From: G965212025 sp965215765
Lineage (GTDB): Bacteria > Pseudomonadota > Gammaproteobacteria > Poriferisulfidales > Oxydemutatoraceae
Direction of reading: 5' to 3'
DNA length: 64,000 nt
Assembly (NCBI GenBank): GCA_965215765.1
Contig: OZ244118.1
Location: forward strand, 2,170,001 to 2,234,000
Shown: piece by piece, positions 1 to 11,300 of the stretch
Layout of the letters: the number at the start of each line of letters is the position of its first letter
Numbering within the stretch: position 1 is the stretch's first letter
Position numbers and translations under genes: made by a program
The notes under the pieces: model-generated
The model's input: the letters and a program-made list of their open reading frames with translations, nothing else
Databases searched by the model: none
Told to the model about the DNA's origin: nothing

Positions 1-1135
1 TGCATACCATTGGCCGGGTCTGTCAGTCAGCATACGAGCGAAGCAAGCCTGGTTCAGCAGTGGCGGTTCTCGCTGCGTCTTCCTGTGGTGGTCTTAGGCA
101 AGAGCATGGGCAGGCTGCTGCATACCATTGGTCGGGTCTGTCAGCAAACGAGCGAAGCAAGCATGGTTCAGCAGTAGCGGTTCTGCAACTTCTTCCCGTG
201 ATGGTCTTAAGGAATAGCATGGCAGGCTGCTGCATACCATTGGTCGGGTCTGTCAGTCAGCATACGAGCGAAGCAAGCCCGACCCAGAGAAATAGAGGTT
301 CCCACTGCGTCTTCCCGTGATGGTCTTAGGCAAGAGTATGGGAAGATCGCTGCATACCATTGGCCGGGTCTGTCAGTCAGCATACGAGCGAAGCAAGCCT
401 GGTTCAGCGGTAGCGGTTCCCCGCCGCATCTTCCAGTGATGGGCTTAAGACAAGAGCATGGGCAGGCTGCTGCATACCATTGGTCGGGTCTGTCAGCATA
501 CGAGCGAAGCAAGCATGGTTCAGCAGTAGCGGTTCTAAAGCGTCTTCCTGTGATGGTCTTAAGGCAAGAGTATGGGCAGGCTGCTGCATACCATTGGCCG
601 GGTCTGTCAGCATACGAGCGAAGCAAGCATGGTTCAGCAGTAGCGGTTCTAAAGCGTCTTCCTGTGATGGTCTTAAGGCAAGAGTATGGGCAGGCTGCTG
701 CATACCATTGGCCGGGTCTGTCAGCATACGAGCGAAGCAAGCATGGTTCAGCAGTAGCGGTTCTAAAGCGTCTTCCTGTGATGGTCTTAAGGCAAGAGCA
801 TGGGCAGGCTGCTGCATACCATTGGTCGGGTCTGTCAGCAAACGAGCGAAGCAAGCATGGTTCAGCAGTAGCGGTTCTAAAGCGTCTTCCCGTGATGGTC
901 TTAGGCAAGAGCATGGGCAGGCTGCTGCATACCATTGGCCGGGTCTGTCAGCATACGAGCGAAGCAAGCATGGTTCAGCAGTAGCGGTTCTAAAGCGTCT
1001 TCCCATGATGGTCTTAAGGCAAGAGCATGGGCAGACTGCTGCATACCATTGGCCGGGATCTGCGAGCACACGAGCGAAGCTAGCCCAACCCAGAGAAGTA
1101 GAGGTTCCCACTGCGTCTTCCCGTGATGGTCTTTC
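1..1135. repeat. 114-bp tandem repeat array, copy 1 (about 10 units)
   Basis: The landmark CATACCATTGG recurs at about 3, 121, 233, 353, 473, 587, 701, 815, 928 and 1042, giving units of 112-120 bp, most often exactly 114 bp. The array probably continues left of the window. Because 114 is a multiple of three and the unit lacks stops in several frames, long open frames run through it on both strands. On the minus strand one frame reads a 38-residue repeat containing QWYAAACPCSCLKTITGR. I do not regard any of these frames as proven genes. The array lies directly downstream (minus-strand sense) of the small secreted-protein gene relic at 1252-1640. The same association is seen at 19520-21300, 38426-39017 and 49613-50090. 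Confidence 0.95.
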
Positions 1136-1251
1136 AGTTTTCACCTGCTGACAACCCGGTAATCCCACGGCTCCGACTCCCCCCCTTCATGTCCGCCATG
1201 ACCTGCGCCTGCATAGCCATCTCGTCCAACGTGCCGGCAAACACCGGAAAT

Positions 1252-1640
1252 TCATCCTGTCTTCCCCGATAGACAACTGAAACCCGGCTTTTTCATCAGT
1301 CGAAAAATAAGCGCCACCCTGATATCCTTCCCGACCTTGCCACGTAGTTCAAAGGCTCAATGCGAACTTCAGGCAAAAACAAGGAAAAAAGACCAGAAGG
1401 AGCCAGCTTGCGTGTCATCACGTGACCATTTTCAGAGCGAACAAGTCTCAGCTCCAGATCGGCACCTTGGAGGGATTCTGTTATCCGGTAAGAAGCATTG
1501 AAATCAGCCAAGGGAAAGTCGCGACCGGAGGCGTAACCGGGCAGCACACAAAGCCCTGTACAGAACAGAGCAAAGGCAAAAGTAATGGTGACTATGCGCC
1601 GCAGCAAGCACCTGTTTCTTATCGCCTGTCTGGAAAACAT
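1252..1640 (-). pseudogene. small secreted protein, copy 1, frameshifted
   Basis: This is a relic of a 129-aa protein whose intact copy is at 20911-21300. It begins MFSRQAIRNRC, with a hydrophobic signal-peptide core (FAFALFCTGLCVLPG) and a likely cleavage near GYASG. The mature part carries TESLQGADLEL and NGHVMTRKL. Compared with the intact copy, one A is missing from a short A run (positions 1337-1338 on the plus strand), so the direct frame stops early at 1296. The homologous stop is at 1252-1254, and the total length (389 against 390 nt) agrees with a single deleted base. A weak AGGGG lies four bases before the ATG. Family unknown; I do not recognise it. Confidence 0.7.
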
Positions 1641-1666
1641 CAGACCCCTGTGCGTGGTATTTTATC

Positions 1667-1858
1667 CCGGAAGACACATCCATGCCTCCCTCGGAAGTCA
1701 GGCAGTGATAACACACGGGCAGGTTGATAGCAGGGAACGCAGGCGAACTGAGGTGTTTTGCTCCGGAAGAGACACCATGTCTCCCTCGGAAGTCAGGCAG
1801 TGATAACACTCGGGCGAATTGATAGAAAGAAATGCCGGCGAACTGCGTGGTGCTCACG
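1667..1858. repeat. 96-bp tandem duplication
   Basis: Two imperfect copies, starting at 1667 and 1763, contain CTCCCTCGGAAGTCAGGCAG followed by the start of the 300-bp repeat motif (GTGATAACAC...GGGCAG). The duplication lies just upstream (minus sense) of the small-protein relic. The intact copy at 20911-21300 has only one such unit, at about 21324-21420. Confidence 0.75.
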
Positions 1859-2303
1859 ACCTCTGCTGTCTGGTTGCTTGTCAGTTCAGGAGAATGACCC
1901 CGGCGACCACAACACACTTGGCTTTCAGAGAATAATTCTGAGAGGGATTGATGATTATTTGCTTTCTCTCGGCCAACAGATACAACACAATGTCGTGATC
2001 ATTTTCATTGTATTGGAGTGCCTGGGAGAAATTCCTTATAGTGTAGCTATACCTGCAATGAAGTGGGGATTATCAGGTCTTCCAATACCCTTTGTCAGCT
2101 CCCGACCTCATAAGCATCTCAGGTTCAATAACATGGTCTGCATGGACGTCAATTTCTTCTATAAAAGCCTACACGAACCAAGCCCGCCCGGGAGCCTTTG
2201 CCAGTACATCAACCACCAGCATTCAGGATTATCTCGGGACAACACCTTTTCGCAGCTTTTCAGTCATTCCTTTTTTGTCATTCCGAGGGGGCAAACGCAC
2301 TCC
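1859..2303. repeat. partial 300-bp repeat and conserved 3' flank of gene A
   Basis: 1859-2040 matches the second half of the 300-bp intergenic repeat (GAGAGGGATTGATGATTATT, then GCCAACAGATACAACACAATGTC). About 2040-2303 is the conserved 3' flank found after every member of the gene family; it contains CCCGGGAGCCTTTGCCAGT and CAGGATTATCTCGGGACAAC. No gene is supported here. I see no convincing intrinsic terminator for gene A. Confidence 0.75.
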
Positions 2304-5300
2304 CTACCGTACCGCACCTCCCAAATACACCTTCACACGCAGCCGTTTCGCGGTGGAGTCTACTACAGACCGTAATTCTGGCTCCCCATCAGTTTCTAAG
2401 TCCCATCCCTCGAAAAGAACCCCACGGGAATCTGGCTGAACAGAGCTGTCTGTGACATCCCCGTCTCCCGCTCCCACAAGGCCGTCATCGCCACTGTCCC
2501 CTGTCACCACACTGGCTGTAACGCTTTGGGTGACGGTGGCGCCCTTTTCATTGCTTCCCACAAGACCGCCAATGACACTACTGCCTGTTACCGTGCTGGC
2601 TGCAACGCTTTGGCTGACGCTGGCTCCCTTTTCATTGCTTCCCACGAGGCCGCCAACTACATCTCTCCCTGTTACCATGCTGGCTGCATAGCTTCGGCTG
2701 ACGCTGCCATTCTCTTCATTTCTTCCCACGAGACCGCCAACTTGTTCGACACCAGAAACTGACCCTGTCGCGGAACTGCGGCTGACCTCACCGCTGCTGC
2801 TTCCCACAAGACCGCCAACATAACCAGCGCCTTTTACATTACTGGCCGCATAACTGTTTCTGATGCTTGAGCCAACTTGGCGTCCCACAAGGCCACCAAC
2901 CTGGTTCCCACCAGAGACTGACCCTGTCGCGGAACTGTCGCTGATGCCGCCGCTGCTACTCCCCACGAGACCACCAACAAAGTCAGTGCCTGTTACTGTG
3001 CTGGATGCATAGCTGTTATCAATGGAACTGCGGTTGCTACTAAAGCCCACAAGACCACCAACCTGGTTTCCACCAGAGACTGACCCTATCGCGGAGCTGT
3101 CGCTGATGACACCGCTGCTAATGCCCACGAGACCACCGACGTAATCCCCCCCTGTTATCAAATTGGCTGAATTTCTTCGGCTGGCACTGGCATCCCCTGC
3201 ATTTCTTTGCACGAGTCCTCTGACCGAGCCTGCCGCGAAGCCGCCACTAATGTCGCCGCTGCTAAAGCCCACGAGACCGCCAACTTGCTCTACACCAGAG
3301 ACTGACCCCGTCGCGGAGCAACCCTCTATCACACCGGAGTTGAAACCAACCAATGACCCTACGCTATTACGCCCGGTCGTACGCGAGCCGACCAGTATGA
3401 CGCCCCGTATAGTCGCACCTGCTGCTAATCTGGAGAACAGACCCACGTTGTCCGTACTACTGCGACTGATCGTCAGCGAACTGATCACGTAGCTGTTCGT
3501 ACTCACGAAAGAGCCCGAAAATCCATCTGCCGCAGTACTTGCGATCGGCTCAAAACCCGTACCGCCATTCAGCATGCGCGGACTGTTCCCATCAATGTCG
3601 GCAGCCAATTCGTAGTGCGCACTCGGGCTCGAACTTACATCCTGCAGCTGACAGAGCCTCTTGATCTGATAGGGATCGTCAGATGTCCCCGTACCTGCCT
3701 GCCCTGCCATCAAGTCTGCACCCGGCACCGAAGAGCAAACCGTTTTGACGGTGACAGTGAACGTGGTCTTTACACCAGCACGGCTTTCAACTCCCAGAAC
3801 AAAGCTACCCACATCACGCAGGTCAAGTCTGCGGCGCACTTCCACCTCAACAACGCTTCCTTTTTGTGTGCTGTTGAATCGCACAGCCGAACCCTCTGCT
3901 ATGCGGTCCGTGCTGAAAAAATCCCACGATAGGCCAGAGCCGTCATCAGGACTGTCGTGGTCAGTTGCGCTAAACATTAGAGTGGTTCTGGTCGAACCAT
4001 CCCATACGGTCTGCACCTCTTTGCTATCCACAGACGGGTACGCCCCCCCGATCTGAACCGGAACCCGGTCATCTTTGGCAGAAATATCGTTCTTGAGTAC
4101 AACGTAAAAACTTATGCCTGCAAGCTCCTTATTGCCCTCTACCACAAGCGTTGCCGTACCGGCACTGTCCGTGAACTTTGCGCTTTCAGTAAACGTTGTG
4201 CTGGTCGTATCACCTCCAAGGTCAAAGTAGACCAAGTGACGCAGCGCGGCCGGGACGCCGGAAAGAGACCATGTCAGAGTAACCGGTTTTCCCGGAGTAC
4301 CCGCGTAGCCTACTGAGAGGCTAAAGGTGGTATTGCCCTCAACCCCCGCTTGGCGAATGTCATCACTCTGGAGGATATAAGGTTGCTTCTCCTCCTCAAC
4401 CTGAACCCGAACCCGGTCATCATTGGCAGAAATATCGTTCCTGAGCACAACGTAAAAACTCCTGCCTGCAAGCCCCTTATTGCCCACCACCACAAGCGTT
4501 ACCGGGCTGGCACTGTCCGTGAGCTTCGCGATATCAGTAACCGTTGTGCTGGTCGTACCATCTCCAAGGTCAAAGTAGACCAAGTGACGCAGCGCGGCCG
4601 GGACGCCGGAAAGAGACCACGACAAAGTAACCGGTACCTCCGGAGTGCCTGCGTAGCCTACTGAGAGGCTAAAGGTGGTATTGCCCTCAACCCCCGCTTG
4701 GCGAATGTCATCACTCTGGAGGACATATGGTTGCTTCTCCTCCTCAACATCAACCCGAACCCGGTCATCTTTGGCAGAAATATCGTTCTTGAGTACAACG
4801 TAAAAACTTATGCCTGCCAGCTCCTTATTGCCCACTACCACAAGCGTTACCGTGCTGGCACTGTCCGTGAACTTTGCGCTTTCAGTAAACGTTGTGCTGG
4901 TCGTATTACCTCCAAGGTCAAAGTAGACCAAGTGACGCAGCGCGGCCGGCACGCCGAAAAGAGACCACGACAAAGTAACCGGTACCTCCGGAGTGCCTGC
5001 GTAGGCTACTGAGAGACTAAAGGTGGTATTGACCTCAACCCCCGCTTGGCGAATGTCATCACTCTGGAGGATATATGGTTGCTTCTCCTCCTCAACATCA
5101 ACCCGAACCCGGTCATCTTTGACAGAAATATCGTTCTTGAGCACAACGTAAAAACTTATGCCTGCAAGCTCCTTATTGCCCTCTACCACAAGCGTTACCG
5201 GGCTGGCACTGTCCGTGAACTTTGCGCTTTCAGTAAACGTTGTGCTGGTCGTATTACCTCCAAGGTCAAAGTAGACCAAGTGACGCAGCGCGGCCGGCAC

Positions 5301-8300
5301 GCCGAAAAGAGACCACGACAAAGTAACCGGTACCTCCGGAGTGCCTGCGTAGGCTACTGAGAGACTAAAGGTGGTATTGACCTCAACCCCCGCTTGGCGA
5401 ATGTCATCACTCTGGAGGATATATGGTTGCTTCTCCTCCTCAACATCAACCCGAACCCGGTCATCTTTGGCAGAAATATCGTTCTTGAGTACAACGTAAA
5501 AACTTATGCCTGCAAGCTCCTTATTGCCCTCTACCACAAGCGTTGCCGTACCGGCACTGTCCGTGAACTTTGCGCTTTCAGTAAACGTTGTGCTGGTCGT
5601 ATCACCTCCAAGGTCAAAGTAGACCAAGTGACGCAGCGCGGCCGGGACGCCGAAAAGAGACCACGACAAAGTAACCGGTACCTCCGGAGTGCCTGCGTAG
5701 GCTACTGAGAGACTAAAGGTGGTATTGACCTCAACCCCCGCTTGGCGAATGTCATCACTCTGGAGGATATATGGTTGCTTCTCCTCCCCAACCTGAACCC
5801 GAACCCGATCATCATTGGCAGAAATATTGTTCCTGAGTACAACGTAAAAACTTATGCCTGCAAGCTCCTTATTGCCCTCTACCACAAGCGTTGCCGTACC
5901 GGCACTGTCCGTGAACTTTGCGCTTTCAGTAAACGTTGTGCTGGTCGTATCACCTCCAAGGTCAAAGTAGACCAAGTGACGCAGCGCGGCCGGCACGCCG
6001 AAAAGAGACCACGACAAAGTAACAGCTTGTCCCGCAGGACCCGCGTAATCTACTGAGAGGCTAAAGGTGGTATTGCCCTCAACCCCCGCTTGGCGAATGT
6101 CATCGTTCCGAAAGATATAGGGTTGCTTCTCCTCCCCAACCTGAACCCGAACCCGATCATCATTGGCAGAAATATTGTTCCTGAGTACAACGTAAAAACT
6201 TATGCCTGCAAGCTCCTTATTGCCCTCTACCACAAGCGTTGCCGTGCTGGCACTGTCCGTGAACTTTGCGCTTTCAGTAAACGTTGTGCTGGTCGTATCA
6301 CCTCCAAGGTCAAAGTAGACCAAGTGACGCAGCGTGGCCGGTACGCCGGAAAGAGACCACGTCAGAGTGACTGATTCTCTAGGAGTACCCGGATAATCTG
6401 CCTCTAGAGAAAGTTGCGTGATGTCCATAAGACCTGTCCCCGCCACCACCTCGGCGGAACCTTTGATATAAGGCTTCAGGTTCAAGTTTGGATTCCAATT
6501 ACTTGACAACTGCGGCAAGTCCGTAGCACCGCCAAAATCCCAAACATTCGCATCCCATCCCTCATAAGTAGAGTCTCGTGAATCCGACTGGCAGAACGCG
6601 CTGGGTGTCCTCGGGCAACGCAACTGCGCAAAAGTGCGTTCTTCCCCCAAGCCATTTCTCCAGCCTCTGGCGGCGTAATAACTGTTAACAGTTTCAGACT
6701 GCTCAACGTCTCCATAACCCACGAGACCACCAGCGCGACTGTACTCGTCGGCTCCAAAAACCGAACCCGTCGCGTAGCTGTTGCTGATGCTTGACCCATA
6801 TCCTTGGTATCCCACGAGACCACCAGTATGACTGTCGTTACCGGTTCCAGAAACCGAACCTGTTGCGTAGCTGTTGCTGACGATCCCCAGGCTAACGCCC
6901 ACCAAGCCACCAACAGAACCTTGCCCGGAAACCGAACCTGTTGCGTAGCTGTTGCCGATGCCTGACTCGCCTTCCTGGTATCCCACGAGGCCGCCAATGG
7001 AACTGCCGTAACCGGTTCCAGAAACCGAGCCTGTTGCGTAGCTGTTGCTGATGCCGCCGTCGCTATACCCCACGAGACCACCAATGGAACTGTACTCACC
7101 GACCCCAGAAACAGAACCAGTCGCAGAGCAGTCCTTTATCACCCCTTCGTTTAAGCCAACCAGTGACCCTACGCTAAAATCCCCGGTCGTACGCGAACCA
7201 ACCAGTCTTATGCCTTCTATCTTCCCATTTCCTACTAATCGGGAGAACAGACCTACAGGGTTGTATGCGCCACTACGACTGATCGTCAGCGAACTGATTA
7301 CATGGGCACTTGCGTTCACGAAAGAGCCCGAAAACCCACCTGTCCCAGTGCTTTCGAACGGCCTAAAACCCGCATCATATCTACCACCGATCGGTTCAAA
7401 GCCCGCACCATAGTTCCAGTCCTTGGTTCTGCTCGCGTCAATGCCGGCAACCAATTCGTAGTACGCTGTCGGGCTTGAACTGATGTCTTGCAGTTGACAG
7501 AGCCTCTTGATCTGGTAGGGATCGCCTGGCATCCCTTTACCTGTCTGCCCTGCCATCAAGTCTGCACCCAGCTCCGTAGAGCACATCGTTTCGATGGTGA
7601 CAGTGAACGTGGTCTTTGCGCCAGCAGGGCTTTCAACTTCCAGCACGAAGCTTCCCACATCATAAAAGTCAAGCGAGTCTCGGCGTACCTCTACCTCGAC
7701 AACGCCTCCTCTCGTCGAACTGCTGAACACTACAGTCGAGCCCTCTGCTACGTCTGTACTTAAGAAACTCCACGATAATCCAACACCGCCAGAGCCGGGA
7801 CTATCGAGATCAGTCGCGCTAAACCTCAGGATGGTTCTGGTCGAACCCTCCCATATCTTTCCGATCTGCTCCCTTCCTCCATCCACCAACGGGATCAACC
7901 CTGCAATCCGAACCTGAACCCGGTCATCAGTGGCAGAAATATTGTTCTTGAGCACAACATAAAAGCCCTTTCCTGCCTTGTCATCGCTCACGACAACAGC
8001 AAGAGTCGAAACAGAACCATTTGCCTCTTTGCTGGTCGTACCATTCTCAAGTTCAAAGTAAACGAATTTGCTTAGCGTGGGTGGCTCATCAAAAAGAAGT
8101 GACCACGTCAGAATAACTGATTCTCTTGGAGTACCCGGATAATCTGCCTCTAGAGAAAGTTGCGTGATGTCCATAAGACCTGTCCCCGCCACCACCTCGG
8201 CGGAACCTTTGATATAAGGCTTCAGGTTCAAGTTTGGATTCCAATTACTTGACAACTGCGGCAAGTCCGTAGCACCGCCAAAATCCCAAACATTCGCATC

Positions 8301-11300
8301 CCATCCCTCATAAGTAGAGTCTCGTGAATCCGACTGGCAGAACGCGCTGGGTGTCCTCGGGCAACGCAACTGCGCAAAGGCGCGTTCTTCCCCCAAGCCA
8401 TTTCTCCAGCCTCTGGCGGCGTAATAACTGTTAACAGTTTCAGACTGCTCAACGTCTCCATAACCCACGAGACCACCAGCGCGACTGTACTCGTCGGCTC
8501 CAAAAACCGAACCCGTCGCGTAGCTGTTGCTGATGCTTGACCCATATCCTTGGTATCCCACGAGACCACCAGTATGACTGTCGTTACCGGTTCCAGAAAC
8601 CGAACCTGTTGCGTAGCTGTTGCCGATGCCGCCGTCGCTATACCCCACGAGACCACCAATGGAACTGTACTCACCGACCCCAACAACCGAACCTGTTGCG
8701 TAGCTGTTGCTGATGTCGCCGTTGCTATACCCCGCAAGACCCCCAACATCACTTCTCCCAAAAACCGAACCCGTTGCGTAGCTGTTGCTGATGCTGCCGT
8801 TGCTATACCCCACGAGACCACCAATGGAACCGTACTCACCGACCACAGAACCAGTCGCAGAGCAGTCCTTTATCACCCCTTCGTTTAAGCCAACCAGTGA
8901 CCCTACGCTAAAATTCCCGGTCGTACGCGAATCAACCAGTCTTATGCCTTCTATCTTCCCATTTCCTACTAATCGGGAGAACAGACCTACAGGGTTGTAT
9001 GCGCCACTACGACTGATCGTCAGCGAACTGATTACATGGGCGCTTGCGTTCATGAAAGAGCCCGAAAACCCACCTGTCCCAGTGCTTTCGAACGGCCTAA
9101 AACCCGCATCATATCTACCACCGATCGGTTCAAAGCCCGCACCATAGTTCCAGTCCTTGGTTCTGCTCGCGTCAATGCCGGCAGCCAATTCGTAGTGCGC
9201 TGTCGGGCTTGAACTGATGTCTTGCAGTTGACAGAGCCTCTTGATCTGGTAGGGATCTTCTGGCATCCCTTTACCTGTCTGCCCTGCCATCAAGTCTGCA
9301 CCCAGCTCCGTAGAGCACATCGTTTCGATGGTGACAGTGAACGTGGTCTTTGCGCCAGCAGGGCTTTCAACTTCCAGCACGAAGCTTCCCACATCATAAA
9401 AGTCAAGCGAGTCTCGGCGTACCTCTACCTCGACAACGCCTCCTCTCGTCGAACTGCTGAACACTACAGTCGAGCCCTCTGCTACGTCTGTACTTAAGAA
9501 ACTCCACGATAATCCAACACCGCCAGAGCCGGGACTATCGAGATCAGTCGCGCTAAACCTCAGGATGGTTCTGGTCGAACCCTCCCATATCTTTCCGATC
9601 TGCTCCCTTCCTCCATCCACCAACGGGATCAACCCTGCAATCCGAACCTGAACCCGGTCATCAGTGGCAGAAATATTGTTCTTGAGTACAACATAAAAGC
9701 CCTTTCCTGCCTTGTCATCGCTCACGACAACAGCAAGAGTCGAAACAGAACCATTTGCCTCTCTGCTGGTCGTACCATTCTCAAGTTCAAAGTAAACGAA
9801 TTTGCTTAGCGTGGGTGGCTCATCAAAAAGAAGTGACCACGTCAGAATAACTGATTCTCTTGGAGTGCCCGGGTAATCTGCCTCTAGAGAAAGTTGCGTG
9901 ATGCCCATAAGACCTGTCCCCGCCACCACCTCGGCGGAACCTTTGATATAAGGCTTCAGATTCAAGTTTGGATTCCGATTACTCAACAACTGCGGCAAGT
10001 CCGTAGCACTGCCAAAATCCCAAACATTCGCATCCCATCTCTCGTAAGTAAGGTCTCGGGAATCCGACTGGCAGAACGCGCCGGGTGTCCTCGGACAACG
10101 CAATCGAGCAAAGGCGCGTTCTTCCCCCAAGCCATTGTTCCAGCCTCTGGCGGCGTGATAACTGTTCACGATGCTTGAACTGACTTGGTTTCCCACGAGA
10201 CCACCAACATTGTCACCGGTTCCAAAAACCGAACCCGTTGCGTAGCTGTTGCTGATGCTCGACCCATATCCTTGGTATCCCAAGAGACCACCAGTGCTGC
10301 TGTCGTCACCGGCTCCAGAAACCGAACCTGTTGCGTAGCTGTTGCTGATCCTTGCTCTATATCTTTGGTATCCCACGAGACCACCAGTGCTGCTGTCGTC
10401 ACCGGTTCCAGAAACCGAACCTGTTGCGTAGCTATCTCTGACGCTGCCTTCTTGGCTTCCCACGAGACCACCTGTGCGACTGTCGTTACCGGTTCCAGAA
10501 ACCGAACCTGTTGCGTAGCTATCTCTGACCCTGCCTTCTTGGCTTCCCACGAGACCACCTGTGCGACTGTCGTTACCGGTTCCAACAACCGAACCTGTTG
10601 CATAGCTGGCTATGACCGACGACTCGTTTCTCTGAACTCCCACAAGTCCGCCAATGGAACTGTACTCACCGACCCCAGAAACAGAACCAGTCGCAGAGCT
10701 GTTGCTGACGATCCCCAGGCTAACGCCCACCAAGCCACCAACAGAGCCTTGCCCAGAAACCGAACCTGTTGCGTAGCTGTTGCTGATGTCGCCGTTGCTA
10801 TACCCCGCAAGACCCCCAACATCTCTTCTCCCAAAAACCGAACCCGTTGCGTAGCTGTTGCTGATGCTGCCGTTGCTATACCCCGCAAGACCCCCAACAT
10901 CTCTTCTCCCAAAAACCGAACCCGTTGCGTAGCTGTTGCTGATGCTGCCGTTGCTATACCCCACGAGACCACCAATGGAACTGTACTCACCGACCACAGA
11001 ACCAGTCGCAGAGCAGTCCTCTATCACCCCTTCGTTTGAGCCAACCAGTGACCCTACGCTAAAATTCCCGGTCGTACGCGAACCAACCAGCCTTATGCCC
11101 TGTATAGTCGCACCACCTGCCAAGATGGAGAACAGACCTACAGGATCGTATGCGCCACTACGACTGATCGTCAACGAACTGATTACGTGGTTGCTTGCGT
11201 TCACGAAAGAGCCCGAAAATCCACTTGTCCCAGTACTTTCGAACGGACTAAAACCCGCATCATATCCACCACCGATCGGTTCAAAACCCGCACCATCGTT

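Noticed and set aside
1..1135. CRISPR array
   Set aside because: Units are contiguous 114-bp tandem repeats without unique spacers, and no cas genes are nearby.
480..1151. 223-codon plus-strand frame in the 114-bp array
   Set aside because: Stop-free translation of a 114-bp satellite, with no ribosome site or conserved start.
404..1168. 254-codon minus-strand frame through the 114-bp array
   Set aside because: Several frames on both strands are open through the array, so length alone is not evidence; kept only as a question under the array finding.
2304..2400. autotransporter beta-barrel at the C-terminus
   Set aside because: The protein ends directly after GLUG repeats or a spacer and a 12-residue tail; there is no space for a barrel.
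10185..11039. 284-codon plus-strand open frame
   Set aside because: Another antisense shadow of gene A with the same repetitive translation.
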